Source: Zafaria cholistanensis (lineage in GTDB: Bacteria > Actinomycetota > Actinomycetes > Actinomycetales > Micrococcaceae). From it: a DNA stretch of 64,000 bases. Below, in pieces: positions 23,936 through 32,078 of the stretch. The position numbers were made by a program, and so were the translations under genes. Under the pieces are notes generated by a model, which was not told the origin of the DNA, ran no database searches, and was given only the letters and a program-made list of their open reading frames with translations. The stretch covers positions 124,001-188,000 of the forward strand of contig NZ_BKDJ01000001.1 in NCBI RefSeq assembly GCF_008580665.1, read 5' to 3'. The first letter of the stretch is position 1. Each line of letters starts with the position of its first letter.

Positions 23936-24747
23936 GCCTGATTCTTTTGGCGGACCCTTCGCTGCTGGTAAACCCCGCGCTGCTGATGGACTCCCCGCTG
24001 CTGGCCGGGCCGTGGACGCCGCAGGTGCCCCTGGCCCCCCTGGACGACGCCGGCGACGGCAACGGCGGCAACGGTAACGGCGGCTTCGGAATCGAGATCA
24101 ACGGCCCCGACGGCACCCCGTCGGCGGCGATCACCACCCTGGTCGGGATCGCGCTGCTGGCCGTTGCCCCGGCGCTGCTGCTGATGATGACCAGCTTCAC
24201 CAAGATCTTCGTGGTCCTGGCCCTGGTGCGCAACGCGCTGGGCCTGAACACCATCCCGCCCAACCAGGTCATCGCCGGGCTGTCCCTGTTCCTGACCTTC
24301 TTCATCATGTGGCCGGTGATCGGGGAGATCAACGCGGACGCCGTCGTGCCCTACCTGGACGGGCGGACCACGTTCGCGGCGGCCGCGCAGGAGGCCGCCG
24401 GGCCGCTGCGCACCTGGCTGCTGGCCTACACCCGCGAAGAGGACATCGCCCTGATGCTGCGGGCGGCCGGGCTGGAGAACCCCGCCACCGCGGCGGAGGT
24501 GGGACTGACCACGCTGGTGCCCGCGTTCATGGTCTCCGAGCTGCGCGCGGCCTTCATCATCGGCTTCGTGGTGTTCGTGCCCTTCCTGGTGATCGACCTG
24601 GTGGTCTCCTCCGCGCTGATGGCCATGGGCATGATGATGCTCCCGCCCGTGATGGTCTCGCTGCCGTTCAAGATCCTGCTCTTCATCCTCGTGGACGGCT
24701 GGGGCCTGGTGGTCACCGCCCTGGTCAGCAGCTACCGGGGAGGCTGA
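23932..24747 (+). CDS. fliP: Flagellar export gate protein FliP, N-terminus uncertain
   Basis: 271 residues from GTG 23932 overlapping the fliO stop; GTG 23887 is a longer alternative. The FliP core is typical: ALLLMMTSFTKIFVVLALVR, NTIPPNQVIAGLSLFLTFF, LVPAFMVSELRAAFIIGFVV and MMMLPPVMVSLPFKILLF, with four membrane segments. FliP normally has a cleaved signal peptide. In this frame, codons 23836-23920 encode a signal-like CRSFLSCVLAGLLPVAARAA stretch but have no start codon; an ATG with a ribosome site at 23838 is in the wrong frame by one base. The frame may be shifted by an indel. Confidence 0.9.
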   Translation: MSLILLADPSLLVNPALLMDSPLLAGPWTPQVPLAPLDDAGDGNGGNGNGGFGIEINGPDGTPSAAITTLVGIALLAVAPALLLMMTSFTKIFVVLALVRNALGLNTIPPNQVIAGLSLFLTFFIMWPVIGEINADAVVPYLDGRTTFAAAAQEAAGPLRTWLLAYTREEDIALMLRAAGLENPATAAEVGLTTLVPAFMVSELRAAFIIGFVVFVPFLVIDLVVSSALMAMGMMMLPPVMVSLPFKILLFILVDGWGLVVTALVSSYRGG

Positions 24748-24749
24748 GC

Positions 24750-25019
24750 GTGGACCCGAACGCCGTCATCGACATCGGGGTGCAGGGGCTGCTGGTCGCC
24801 GCCAAGATCGCCGCCCCCGTGCTGATCACCTCCCTGGTGGTCGGCTTCGCCGTCTCCCTGGTCCAGTCGATCACCCAGATCCAGGAAGTCACGCTCTCCT
24901 TCGTGCCCAAGGCCATCGCGGTGGCCGTTGCGCTGGCCGTCTGCGGGCACTGGATGATCCAGGAGATGGTCTCCTTCACGCACCGGATGTTCGAGCGCAT
25001 CCCCGGGCTGCTGGGATAG
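24750..25019 (+). CDS. fliQ: Flagellar export gate protein FliQ
   Basis: 89 residues, the exact family length, from GTG 24750 with GGGGAGG 7 bases upstream. Two membrane helices (~15-38 and ~50-75): APVLITSLVVGFAVSLVQSI and FVPKAIAVAVALAVCGHWMI, with the conserved TQIQEVTLSFVPK between them. It is an export gate subunit with FliP and FliR. Confidence 0.95.
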   Translation: MDPNAVIDIGVQGLLVAAKIAAPVLITSLVVGFAVSLVQSITQIQEVTLSFVPKAIAVAVALAVCGHWMIQEMVSFTHRMFERIPGLLG

Positions 25020-25023
25020 CGCG

Positions 25024-25782
25024 ATGTTCATCCCCCTCGACGCGGCCTGGATCGAGGCCGTGGGCCTGTCCGCGGTGCGGATGACCGCCTTTTTGGCCAT
25101 CGCCCCGCCCTTCTCCCACCAGTCGATCCCCAACAACGTCAAGGCCATGCTGGGGGTGGGGCTGGCGCTGGCCGTCTCCCCGCGGGTCACCGAGGGATAC
25201 CAGAGCCTCTCCAACACCGCCTACCTGGGCGCCCTGGTGCTGGAGGCCGCCACGGGGGCGCTCTTCGGCTTCCTGGTGCTGGTGCTTTTCTCCGCCCTGC
25301 AGTCCGCCGGGGCGCTGGTGGACCTCTTCGCCGGATTCTCCCTGGCCATGGCCTACGACCCCGGATCCCAGGTCAACGGCGCCCAGTTCACCCGGCTGTT
25401 CCAGCTGGCCGGGATTGTGCTGCTGTTCGCCAGCGACGGCTACCAGCTGGTCATCTCCGGGCTGCTGCGCACCTTTACCGCCATCCCGCCCGGCACCGGC
25501 TGGGACCTGGGCGCCTCCAGCGGGACGCTGATCGAGTCCCTGACCCAGATGTTCCTCGCCGCCGTGCAGGTGGCCGGGCCGCTGATCGTGGTCCTGTTCC
25601 TGGCCGACGTCGGACTGGGCCTGGTCAGCCGGGTGGCCCCGGCGCTGAACGCGTTCGCGCTGGGCTTCCCGCTGAAAATCCTGCTGACGCTGGCCTTCGC
25701 CGGATTCATCTTCATCGCCCTGCCCCAGGTGGTCTCCGGGCTGGTGGACCGGGCCCTGCACGCCCTCGGGGAGGTGCTGTAG
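25024..25782 (+). CDS. fliR: Flagellar export gate protein FliR
   Basis: 252 residues from ATG 25024, 4 bases after fliQ. Five to six membrane segments; family signatures: VRMTAFLAIAPPFSHQSIPN, FGFLVLVLFSALQSAGALVD and the C-terminal PALNAFALGFPLKILLTLAF. It completes the FliP-FliQ-FliR gate. flhB starts immediately after its stop. Confidence 0.95.
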   Translation: MFIPLDAAWIEAVGLSAVRMTAFLAIAPPFSHQSIPNNVKAMLGVGLALAVSPRVTEGYQSLSNTAYLGALVLEAATGALFGFLVLVLFSALQSAGALVDLFAGFSLAMAYDPGSQVNGAQFTRLFQLAGIVLLFASDGYQLVISGLLRTFTAIPPGTGWDLGASSGTLIESLTQMFLAAVQVAGPLIVVLFLADVGLGLVSRVAPALNAFALGFPLKILLTLAFAGFIFIALPQVVSGLVDRALHALGEVL

Positions 25783-26949
25783 GTGTCCGACGCCCAGGAA
25801 CGCACCGAACAGGCCACGGACAAGCGCATGAAGGAGGTCCGGGAGAAGGGCAAGCTGCAGCGCTCCCAGGACCTCACCGCCTGGCTGGCCGTCGGCGCCG
25901 CCCTCTCCACCCTGCCGGTGGTCATCCCCGCGGCCACCGATGCCGCCGCCACGCAGTTCTTCACCGCGCTCACGGTGGCCTCCGCCCCCGAGCCGGGCCG
26001 GGCGCTCGCGGTGCTCGGGGACGGGCTGGGCTCGGTCCTGCCCACGCTGGCCCCGATGCTTGCCGCCGCCGTGGCCGGGGTGCTGGCCGGGGCGGTGCTG
26101 CAGGGCCGGATCACCTTCCGCAAGTTCACGCCCAAGTTCGAGCACTTCAACCCGGTCACCGGCCTGAAGGGGACGTTCGGGCCGCAGGCGCTGTGGAAGG
26201 GCCTGCAGGCGCTGCTGAAGACCGTGGTGGTGGGCCTGGTGCTCTACCTGGTGGTCCAGGCCGCGGTGCCGGTGCTGATGTCCTCCGGCAGCATGCCGGT
26301 CACCGCGGTGCTGGCGCACGCGGGGGAATCGGTGGCCACCATGCTGCAGGTGGCGGTGGCCGCCGGCGTCGGGCTGGCCGTGGTCGATGTCCTGGTGGTG
26401 CGCAAGCGCAACACCAAGCAGACCCGCATGTCCCGCAAGGAGGTCCAGGACGAGCAGAAGAACTCCGACGGCGACCCGCTCATCCGCTCCCAGCGCCGCG
26501 CCCGCCAGCGCGCGCTCAGCCGCAACCGCATGATCGCCGCGGTGGCGGACGCCGACGTCGTGCTGGTCAATCCAACGCACGTGGCCGTGGCGCTGAAGTA
26601 CGACGCCGGGAAGGCGGCCCCGCGCGTGTGCGCCAAGGGGCAGGGACACGTGGCCACCCGCATCCGCGAGGAGGCCGAGCGGCACCGGGTGCCCATGGTC
26701 CGGGACGTCCCGCTGGCCCGGGCCCTGCACAAGGAGTGCCGGCTGGGGGAGGAGATCCCGGTGGACCGCTACGGGGAGGTCGCCGCGGTGCTGGCCTTCG
26801 TCATGCGCCTGCGCCGCCGCGGCAACGCTGGCGGAGTCCACACCGTGCCGCCCGGCCCCGCCCCCCGCCCCGGCCGAACCGGCACCCGCTCCGGCCCCGC
26901 CCCGATCAGTACCGCCCCAACCACTACCCGCCCAGGAGGAACATCGTGA
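25783..26949 (+). CDS. flhB: Flagellar export specificity switch FlhB
   Basis: 388 residues from GTG 25783. N-terminus AQERTEQATDKRMKEVREKG with four membrane segments (~30-205). The cytoplasmic domain carries the self-cleavage motif NPTH at ~263-266 (DVVLVNPTHVAVALKYD), as needed for switching from hook to filament substrates on a FliK signal. The C-terminal ~35 residues are Pro/Thr-rich. The ribosome site of flhA (AGGAGGA at 26935) lies inside its end. Confidence 0.96.
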   Translation: MSDAQERTEQATDKRMKEVREKGKLQRSQDLTAWLAVGAALSTLPVVIPAATDAAATQFFTALTVASAPEPGRALAVLGDGLGSVLPTLAPMLAAAVAGVLAGAVLQGRITFRKFTPKFEHFNPVTGLKGTFGPQALWKGLQALLKTVVVGLVLYLVVQAAVPVLMSSGSMPVTAVLAHAGESVATMLQVAVAAGVGLAVVDVLVVRKRNTKQTRMSRKEVQDEQKNSDGDPLIRSQRRARQRALSRNRMIAAVADADVVLVNPTHVAVALKYDAGKAAPRVCAKGQGHVATRIREEAERHRVPMVRDVPLARALHKECRLGEEIPVDRYGEVAAVLAFVMRLRRRGNAGGVHTVPPGPAPRPGRTGTRSGPAPISTAPTTTRPGGTS

Positions 26950-28994
26950 AGGGCAAGCTCTCCCAACTGGCGGTCCCGCTGGGGATCGTGGGGATCATCC
27001 TGCTCCTGGTGGTCCCGGTCCCGGCGCCGCTGCTGGATGTCCTGATCGTCACCAACATCCTGCTGGCCCTGCTGATCCTGCTGACCAGCATCTTCACCCA
27101 GAAGCCGCTGGACTTCTCCGTGTTCCCCTCGGTGCTGCTGGTGGCCACGATGTTCCGGCTGGGCCTGAACGTCGCCTCCACCCGCCTGGTGCTGGGGGAG
27201 GCGCACGCCGGGCAGGTGATCGAGGCGTTCGGGCAGGTCGCCGTGGGCGGGTCGCTGATCATCGGGATCGTGGTGTTCCTGATCCTGGTGGTCATCCAGT
27301 TCGTGGTGGTCACCAAGGGCGCCGAGCGCGTGGCGGAGGTCGGCGCGCGCTTCACCCTCGACGCCATGCCCGGCAAGCAGATGGCCATCGACGCGGACCT
27401 GAACGCCGGGCTGATCACCGACGTGCAGGCCCGCGAGCGCCGCGCCGAGGTCTCCGCGGAGGCGGACTTCTACGGGGCCATGGACGGCGCCTCCAAGTTC
27501 GTCAAGGGCGACGCGATCGCGGGCCTGGTCATCACCATCGTGAACCTGGTCGGCGGCGTGGCGATCGGCATGATCCAAAACGGGCTGGGGATCGGCGAGG
27601 CGCTGAACACCTACGCCCTGCTCACCATCGGCGACGGGCTGGTCACCCAGATCCCGGCCCTGCTCATGGCGGTGGCCACCGGCATGATCGTCACCCGCTC
27701 CGCCGCGGAGGAGGACATGGCCTCCTCCGCCTCCCGGCAGCTGACCCAGTCCAGCCGGGCCCTCTACATCGCGGCCGGCGCCGCGGTGGTGATGGGTCTG
27801 ATTCCGGGCATGCCGGTCCTGGTCTTCCTCGGCGCCGCCGTGTTGCTGGTGGTGCTGGCACGGTCGGTCACCCGGCGCGACGCCGCCGAGGCCCGCGGCG
27901 CCGAAACTGCCGCGGCGGAGGCCGCCGCCGGCCCGGCCCCGGACCCGGCCCGCGAGCTCATGGAGCAGATGCGGGTGCCGGCGCTGGAGGTGCTGCTGGC
28001 CACCGACCTGGTGGGCCTGGTCACCGGCGCCGGCGATGACCTGCTGGGGCGGGTGAAGTCGCTGCGCCGGAAGATGGCACTGGAGACCGGCATGGTGATC
28101 CCCCCGGTGCGCACCCGCGACAGCGTGGAGCTGGCCCCGGGCACCTACTCCATCCGGGTGGCCGGGGTGGAGGCCGCCTCCGGCACGCTGCCGGCGGGCA
28201 TGCTGCTGGCCCTGGGCGGGAACCTGGCCACCCTGCCGGGAACCGCCACCGTGGACCCGGTGTTCGGCCTGGACGGCAAGTGGGTGCCCACCGAGCTGCG
28301 CTACAGCGCCGAACTGGCCGGCTGCACGGTGATCGACCGCGTCTCAGTGCTGATGACCCACCTCTCCGACGTGGTCTCCCGCAACGCCGCGCGCCTGCTC
28401 TCGCGCGAGGACGTGCGTGCGCTCAACGAGGCGCTGAAGGAGGAGAGCCCTTCCGCGGTGGAGGAACTGGTCCCCGGCCTGCTGAGCCTGGCGGAGGTGC
28501 AGCGGGTGCTCCAGGGCCTGCTGGCCGAGCAGGTCCCCATCAACGACCTGGCCCGCATCTACGAGGCGCTCACCCTGCGCGCGCGCACCTCCACCGACCC
28601 CGAGCCCCTGGTGGAGGCCGCCCGCACCGGGCTTGGCCCGGCCGTGGTGGCTCCCTACGTGCGGGAGGGCGTGCTGACGGTGATCACGTTCGAGCCGCGT
28701 GCCGAGCAGCTGATGCTGGAGGGGATGCGCCCCTCCGACGCCGGCACCCAGATCCTGCTGGAGCCCCAGCGGCTGGACGCGCTGACCCAGTCGCTGAAGG
28801 CGGCCCTGGACCGCGCCGCGGCCGCGGACCGGCGCCCCGTGCTGGTGTGCGCGCCGGCGCTGCGCCCGGCGGTGCGCCGGCTGGTGCTCCCGCACGCGGA
28901 CCTTCCGGTGCTGAATTACCAGGAGGCGACCGCCACGGCCGCCCGCATCGACACCGTGGGGGTGGTGAACCTTGCGGACGCCATCACGGTTTAG
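26946..28994 (+). CDS. flhA: Flagellar export protein FlhA
   Basis: 682 residues from GTG 26946, 4 bases within flhB. Eight membrane segments in the first ~310 residues; the FHIPEP signature region is present as TMFRLGLNVASTRLVLGEAH and GDAIAGLVITIVNLVGGVAI; GARFTLDAMPGKQMAID is highly conserved. The cytoplasmic domain (ESPSAVEELVPGLLSLAEVQ; LVLPHADLPVLNYQEA) docks chaperone-substrate complexes. It overlaps the next gene by 23 bases. Confidence 0.96.
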   Translation: MKGKLSQLAVPLGIVGIILLLVVPVPAPLLDVLIVTNILLALLILLTSIFTQKPLDFSVFPSVLLVATMFRLGLNVASTRLVLGEAHAGQVIEAFGQVAVGGSLIIGIVVFLILVVIQFVVVTKGAERVAEVGARFTLDAMPGKQMAIDADLNAGLITDVQARERRAEVSAEADFYGAMDGASKFVKGDAIAGLVITIVNLVGGVAIGMIQNGLGIGEALNTYALLTIGDGLVTQIPALLMAVATGMIVTRSAAEEDMASSASRQLTQSSRALYIAAGAAVVMGLIPGMPVLVFLGAAVLLVVLARSVTRRDAAEARGAETAAAEAAAGPAPDPARELMEQMRVPALEVLLATDLVGLVTGAGDDLLGRVKSLRRKMALETGMVIPPVRTRDSVELAPGTYSIRVAGVEAASGTLPAGMLLALGGNLATLPGTATVDPVFGLDGKWVPTELRYSAELAGCTVIDRVSVLMTHLSDVVSRNAARLLSREDVRALNEALKEESPSAVEELVPGLLSLAEVQRVLQGLLAEQVPINDLARIYEALTLRARTSTDPEPLVEAARTGLGPAVVAPYVREGVLTVITFEPRAEQLMLEGMRPSDAGTQILLEPQRLDALTQSLKAALDRAAAADRRPVLVCAPALRPAVRRLVLPHADLPVLNYQEATATAARIDTVGVVNLADAITV

Positions 28995-29934
28995 GGGCAA
29001 GACGCTGGAGCAGGCCCGCAAGGCGGCGGCCGCGGCGCTGGGGCCGGACCTGCGGATCATCTCCGCCGAGCAGGTGACCCGCGGCGGCCTGGGCGGGTTC
29101 TTCGCCAGCCGCTACTTCGAAGTGGTCGCGGTGCCCGGTGCTGAGCATCCGGAGGGCCGGGAACATCCGCCCGCCCTGGCACATCCACGCGGCTTGCCGA
29201 ACCTGCCCGGCGCACCGAATCCGCCCGGCCCGGCGTTCCCGGTCCAGGTCCCGGAGCACCTGCCGGGTTCGGTCCGGCGGGGGGTCCTGGCGGCCCTGCT
29301 GGACGCCGCCGACGCCGGGGACGGCGCGGCTGGAACGGGCGCGCCGGGAGCGGGGCCAGCGGGAATGGGCCCGGGGATGGCCGCCGGACCGCTCCCGGGG
29401 CTGGCCGCCCCGCCGGTGTCCACCGTGGCCCCGGAGTTCGACCGCCTGCTGCACGGGTTGGATCGGGAAGTGGGCCGGCCGAACCTGCCCGGATCCGGGC
29501 AGATCCTGCTGCTGGCCGGCCTCCGGGAGGACGCCCTGCGCGGAGCCCGGATGCTGTCACGGACCACGGTGCTGGAAGGGGTCTTCACCTGTGGGGTGCT
29601 GCACATGGAGAACCTGCCGCGCTGGAGCGGGGAAGCGGCCACCCCGGGGGCGCCGGGCCCACTGGTGGTGGCACTGGGGCTGGGAAGCCGCTGGGACGCG
29701 CTGGCGCGGAGCATGGTGGGCCGGGTGCCGGCGGACGCCGTCTGGGCCGTGGTGGATGCCGGGCGCAAGCCGGAGGACACCCGGGCCTGGGTGGAGGGCC
29801 TGCACGGAGCCGGGCCAGTGGCCGGGATCGTGGTGGTGGGGGAGAAGGGCACGGCCACCCCGCACACCCCCGCGGAGCTGGGCCTGCCGATCCTGCTGGC
29901 CGGCGACGGGGACCTGTTCCCGGACGCGACGTAG
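28972..29934 (+). CDS. FlhF-like protein without a GTP-binding loop
   Basis: 320 residues from TTG 28972, inside the flhA end. The N-terminus FRGKTLEQARKAAAAALGPD, then LRIISAEQVTRGGLGGFFAS and RYFEVVAVPG, matches the start of FlhF (B domain). A Pro/Gly-rich linker follows. The C-terminal part (LPGSGQILLLAGLREDALRG; VVDAGRKPEDTRAWVEGL; GLPILLAGDGDLFPD) has the outline of an SRP-type NG domain, but the GxTGxGKTTT P-loop and DTAG motif are gone. It probably cannot use GTP. FlhF normally sets flagellar position and number. Position between flhA and csrA supports the link. Confidence 0.75.
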   Translation: MRTPSRFRGKTLEQARKAAAAALGPDLRIISAEQVTRGGLGGFFASRYFEVVAVPGAEHPEGREHPPALAHPRGLPNLPGAPNPPGPAFPVQVPEHLPGSVRRGVLAALLDAADAGDGAAGTGAPGAGPAGMGPGMAAGPLPGLAAPPVSTVAPEFDRLLHGLDREVGRPNLPGSGQILLLAGLREDALRGARMLSRTTVLEGVFTCGVLHMENLPRWSGEAATPGAPGPLVVALGLGSRWDALARSMVGRVPADAVWAVVDAGRKPEDTRAWVEGLHGAGPVAGIVVVGEKGTATPHTPAELGLPILLAGDGDLFPDAT

Positions 29935-29951
29935 GGCAGTCCGGACGGCGG

Positions 29952-29957
29952 TAGACT
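29952..29957 (+). promoter_or_regulatory. -10 element of csrA (leaderless)
   Basis: TAGACT followed by 6 bases and the csrA ATG; no ribosome site intervenes. Transcription would start at or next to the ATG. Confidence 0.5.
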
Positions 29958-29963
29958 CGGACG

Positions 29964-30212
29964 ATGCTTGTTCTCACCCGCAAGGCCGGCGAACAGATCG
30001 CGCTCGGGCCGGACATCGTCGTGAAGGTTGTCGAGGTCCGCGGCGACGTGGTGAAGCTCGGCATCGAGGCCCCTCCGGGCGTGCGGATCCAGCGCCAGGA
30101 GGTGCTCGACGCCGTGGCTGCCGCCAACTCGGAGGCGGCGTCCCCGGCCGCTCCGGACCTGACCGCGCTGCGCGCACTCGTGGCTGCGGCCGAACGCCGC
30201 AAGAAGGCTTGA
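29964..30212 (+). CDS. csrA: Carbon storage regulator CsrA
   Basis: 82 residues. MLVLTRKAGEQIALGPDIVV and RGDVVKLGIEAPPGVRIQRQ are the canonical RNA-binding core, including the conserved Arg of the core (GVRIQRQEV). The C-terminus (residues ~58-82) is an Ala/Arg helix encoded by a sequence that is duplicated in tandem downstream. CsrA binds ANGGA loops in mRNA leaders and typically represses flagellin until the hook is complete; its antagonist FliW is not in the window. It is the last gene of the flagellar region. Confidence 0.95.
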   Translation: MLVLTRKAGEQIALGPDIVVKVVEVRGDVVKLGIEAPPGVRIQRQEVLDAVAAANSEAASPAAPDLTALRALVAAAERRKKA

Positions 30213-30283
30213 GCCCGGCCGCTCCGGACCTGACCGCGCCGCGTGCACTCGTGGCCGCGGCCGAACGCCGCAAGAAGGCTTGA
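30142..30283 (+). repeat. 71-bp tandem duplication of the csrA 3' end
   Basis: Copies 30142-30212 and 30213-30283 differ at four positions. Each contains the codons for the last residues and a TGA. The unit is not a multiple of three. The first copy is used by csrA; the second is non-coding. Confidence 0.9.
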
Positions 30284-30409
30284 GCCCGGCCGCCCCGCCC
30301 CCGTCCCGGCACCCTGCCCTCCAACTCCCCGGCCTCCAGCTTCCGGCACTCCACCTTCCGGCCCGCTGAACGCGCCCGCTGAACATGCCCGCGCGATCCG
30401 GCCGGCCAA

Positions 30410-30466
30410 CCGTAGTGCAGGACCTGCTGGAATGGCCCGGCTATTCCAGCAGCTCCTGCACTACGG
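30410..30466. terminator. 24-bp inverted repeat between csrA and mscL
   Basis: Arms 30410-30433 and 30443-30466 begin CCGTAGTGCAGG and pair with one mismatch over 24 bases; the loop has 9 bases. It lies between convergent genes and could end both transcripts, but no T-run follows on either side. A protein or recombination site is an alternative. Confidence 0.55.
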
Positions 30467-30559
30467 ATCCGGGTGATCGGCCCCGGGAGAGCGGGCCCTG
30501 GAGGAGGCCTCCCGGGAAGGAGTCCTGGGAAGAGGGGCCCAGCAGGGGTCTCCCGGGGA

Positions 30560-30970
30560 CTAGGCGCGGTTCTTGAGCGCGTCGCGGATCTCGGTCAGCA
30601 GCTGGATGTCCGCGGGGATCGGCTCCGGCTCCGCTTCCGGTTCCGGCTTCTTACCCAGGTGCAGTTTCTTGTCCCGGAACTCGATCATCTTGTTCATCGG
30701 CATGACGATCACGAAGTAGACGGCGGCGGAGATCAGCAGGAAGTTCACCAGCGCCGTGAGGAAGACCCCGAACTGCACGGTGTTGCCGTTGATGGTGATG
30801 GCCGCGAATTGGTCGAAGTTCGGCGAGCCCACTATGGCGGACACCAGCGGCATGAGGACGTTCTTCACCAGCGCATTGACCACGCCGCTGAACGCGGTGC
30901 CGATCACCACGGCCACGGCAAGGTCAACGACGTTGCCCTTCATGACAAAATCCTTGAAACCCTGAAGCAT
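30560..30970 (-). CDS. mscL: Large-conductance mechanosensitive channel MscL
   Basis: 136 residues from ATG at 30970. N-terminus MLQGFKDFVMKGNVVDLAVA, first membrane helix VVIGTAFSGVVNALVKNVLM, second helix FLTALVNFLLISAAVYFVIV, then the cytoplasmic helix bundle ending PADIQLLTEIRDAL. This is the standard pentameric osmotic safety valve. A Glu/Pro linker (KPEPEAEPEPIP) precedes the last helix. A -10 box lies 7 bases before the ATG. Confidence 0.96.
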   Translation of the reverse strand: MLQGFKDFVMKGNVVDLAVAVVIGTAFSGVVNALVKNVLMPLVSAIVGSPNFDQFAAITINGNTVQFGVFLTALVNFLLISAAVYFVIVMPMNKMIEFRDKKLHLGKKPEPEAEPEPIPADIQLLTEIRDALKNRA

Positions 30971-30977
30971 GCCGTCC

Positions 30978-30983
30978 ACTCTA
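30978..30983 (-). promoter_or_regulatory. -10 element of mscL (leaderless)
   Basis: On the minus strand TAGAGT, then 7 bases, then the ATG. No Shine-Dalgarno sequence is present between them. Confidence 0.5.
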
Positions 30984-31020
30984 CCCAGTGCGGGGTGCCG
31001 GCCTTTTCGGGCCGCCGGTC

Positions 31021-31980
31021 TCAGATCTTGCGCAGCAGCATGCGGCGGATGGTGTGGTCCGCGTCCTTGGTCAGCACCAGCTGCGCGCGCCCGCGGGTGG
31101 GCAGCACGTTTTCGCGCAGGTTGGGCTCGTTGATGCCCTTCCAGATGCTGCGCGCCGTCTCCCGGGCCTCCACGTCGGAGAGCATCGCGTAGCGGTGGAA
31201 GTAGGAGGCCGGGTCGGCGAACGCGCCCGAGCGCAGGCGCATGAAGCGGCTGATGTACCACTCCTCGATGTCCGGGGTCCGGGCGTCCACATAGACGGAG
31301 AAGTCAAAGTAGTCGCTCAGCGCCAGCCCCGTGGTCCCGTCCGAGCGCACCCGGGCGGGGGCCAGCACGTTCAGGCCCTCCACGATCAGCACGTCCGGGC
31401 GGCGGACCACCACTTCCCGGCCGGGGACAATGTCATAGGTCAGGTGGGAGTACCAGGGCGCGCGCACTTCTTCGGCGCCGGATTTCACCTCGGCGACGAA
31501 GCGCAGCAGGGCGCGGCGGTCGTAGGACTCGGGGAAGCCCTTGCGCTGCATCAGGCCGCGCCGTTCCAGGACCTCGTTCGGGTACAGGAACCCGTCGGTG
31601 GTGACCAGTTCCACGTTGGGGGTGTCCGGCCAGCGGCGCAGCATTTCCTGGAGCACGCGGGCGGTGGTGGACTTGCCCACCGCCACGGATCCGGCCACGC
31701 CAATCACAAAAGGCGTCCGGCGGGTCCGTTCGCCCAGGAAAGTGTTGGTGGCCTGGTGCAGCTGCGCGGCCCCCTGCACGTAGAGGTTCAGCAGGCGGGA
31801 CAGCGGCAGGTACACCTCGCGGATTTCCTCAAGGTCCAGCTGTTCGCCCAGGCCGGAAAGCCGCTGCAGATCGTCCTGGTCCAGGGGTTGCTGGATCTGG
31901 TTGGAGAGCCGCGCCCACGTCTGGCGGTCCAGCTCAACGTAAGGCGTGGCCCCAGTCTCGGTAACCCGCTGTCCATTCAC
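31021..31980 (-). CDS. coaA: Type I pantothenate kinase
   Basis: 319 residues from GTG at 31980; TTG at 32034 is a longer alternative (337). The P-loop GSVAVGKST is near residues 97-105; [36 protein letters not shown] and [14 protein letters not shown] are CoaA signatures, and [20 protein letters not shown] lies in the C-terminal half. It phosphorylates pantothenate, the first step to coenzyme A. The start is uncertain because a 16-bp tandem repeat covers the N-terminal codons. It is divergent from glmS. Confidence 0.95.
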   Translation of the reverse strand: MNGQRVTETGATPYVELDRQTWARLSNQIQQPLDQDDLQRLSGLGEQLDLEEIREVYLPLSRLLNLYVQGAAQLHQATNTFLGERTRRTPFVIGVAGSVAVGKSTTARVLQEMLRRWPDTPNVELVTTDGFLYPNEVLERRGLMQRKGFPESYDRRALLRFVAEVKSGAEEVRAPWYSHLTYDIVPGREVVVRRPDVLIVEGLNVLAPARVRSDGTTGLALSDYFDFSVYVDARTPDIEEWYISRFMRLRSGAFADPASYFHRYAMLSDVEARETARSIWKGINEPNLRENVLPTRGRAQLVLTKDADHTIRRMLLRKI

Positions 31981-31999
31981 TTGCGCTGTCCATTCACTT
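31967..31999 (-). repeat. Two 16-bp direct repeats over the coaA start
   Basis: CGCTGTCCATTCACTT (plus strand) occurs at 31967-31982 and 31984-31999, period 17. The period is out of frame, so the duplication changes what precedes the start codon. Confidence 0.8.
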
Positions 32000-32065
32000 A
32001 CGGCATTCTGCCAACCGCGCGCGGCGAATCCCAATCGGGGAACCGGAAACCGGAACGCTCCACGG

Positions 32066-32071
32066 TAACCT
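32066..32071 (+). promoter_or_regulatory. -10 element of glmS (leaderless)
   Basis: TAACCT followed by 7 bases and the glmS ATG, without a ribosome site. Confidence 0.4.
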
Positions 32072-32078
32072 TGTGCGC

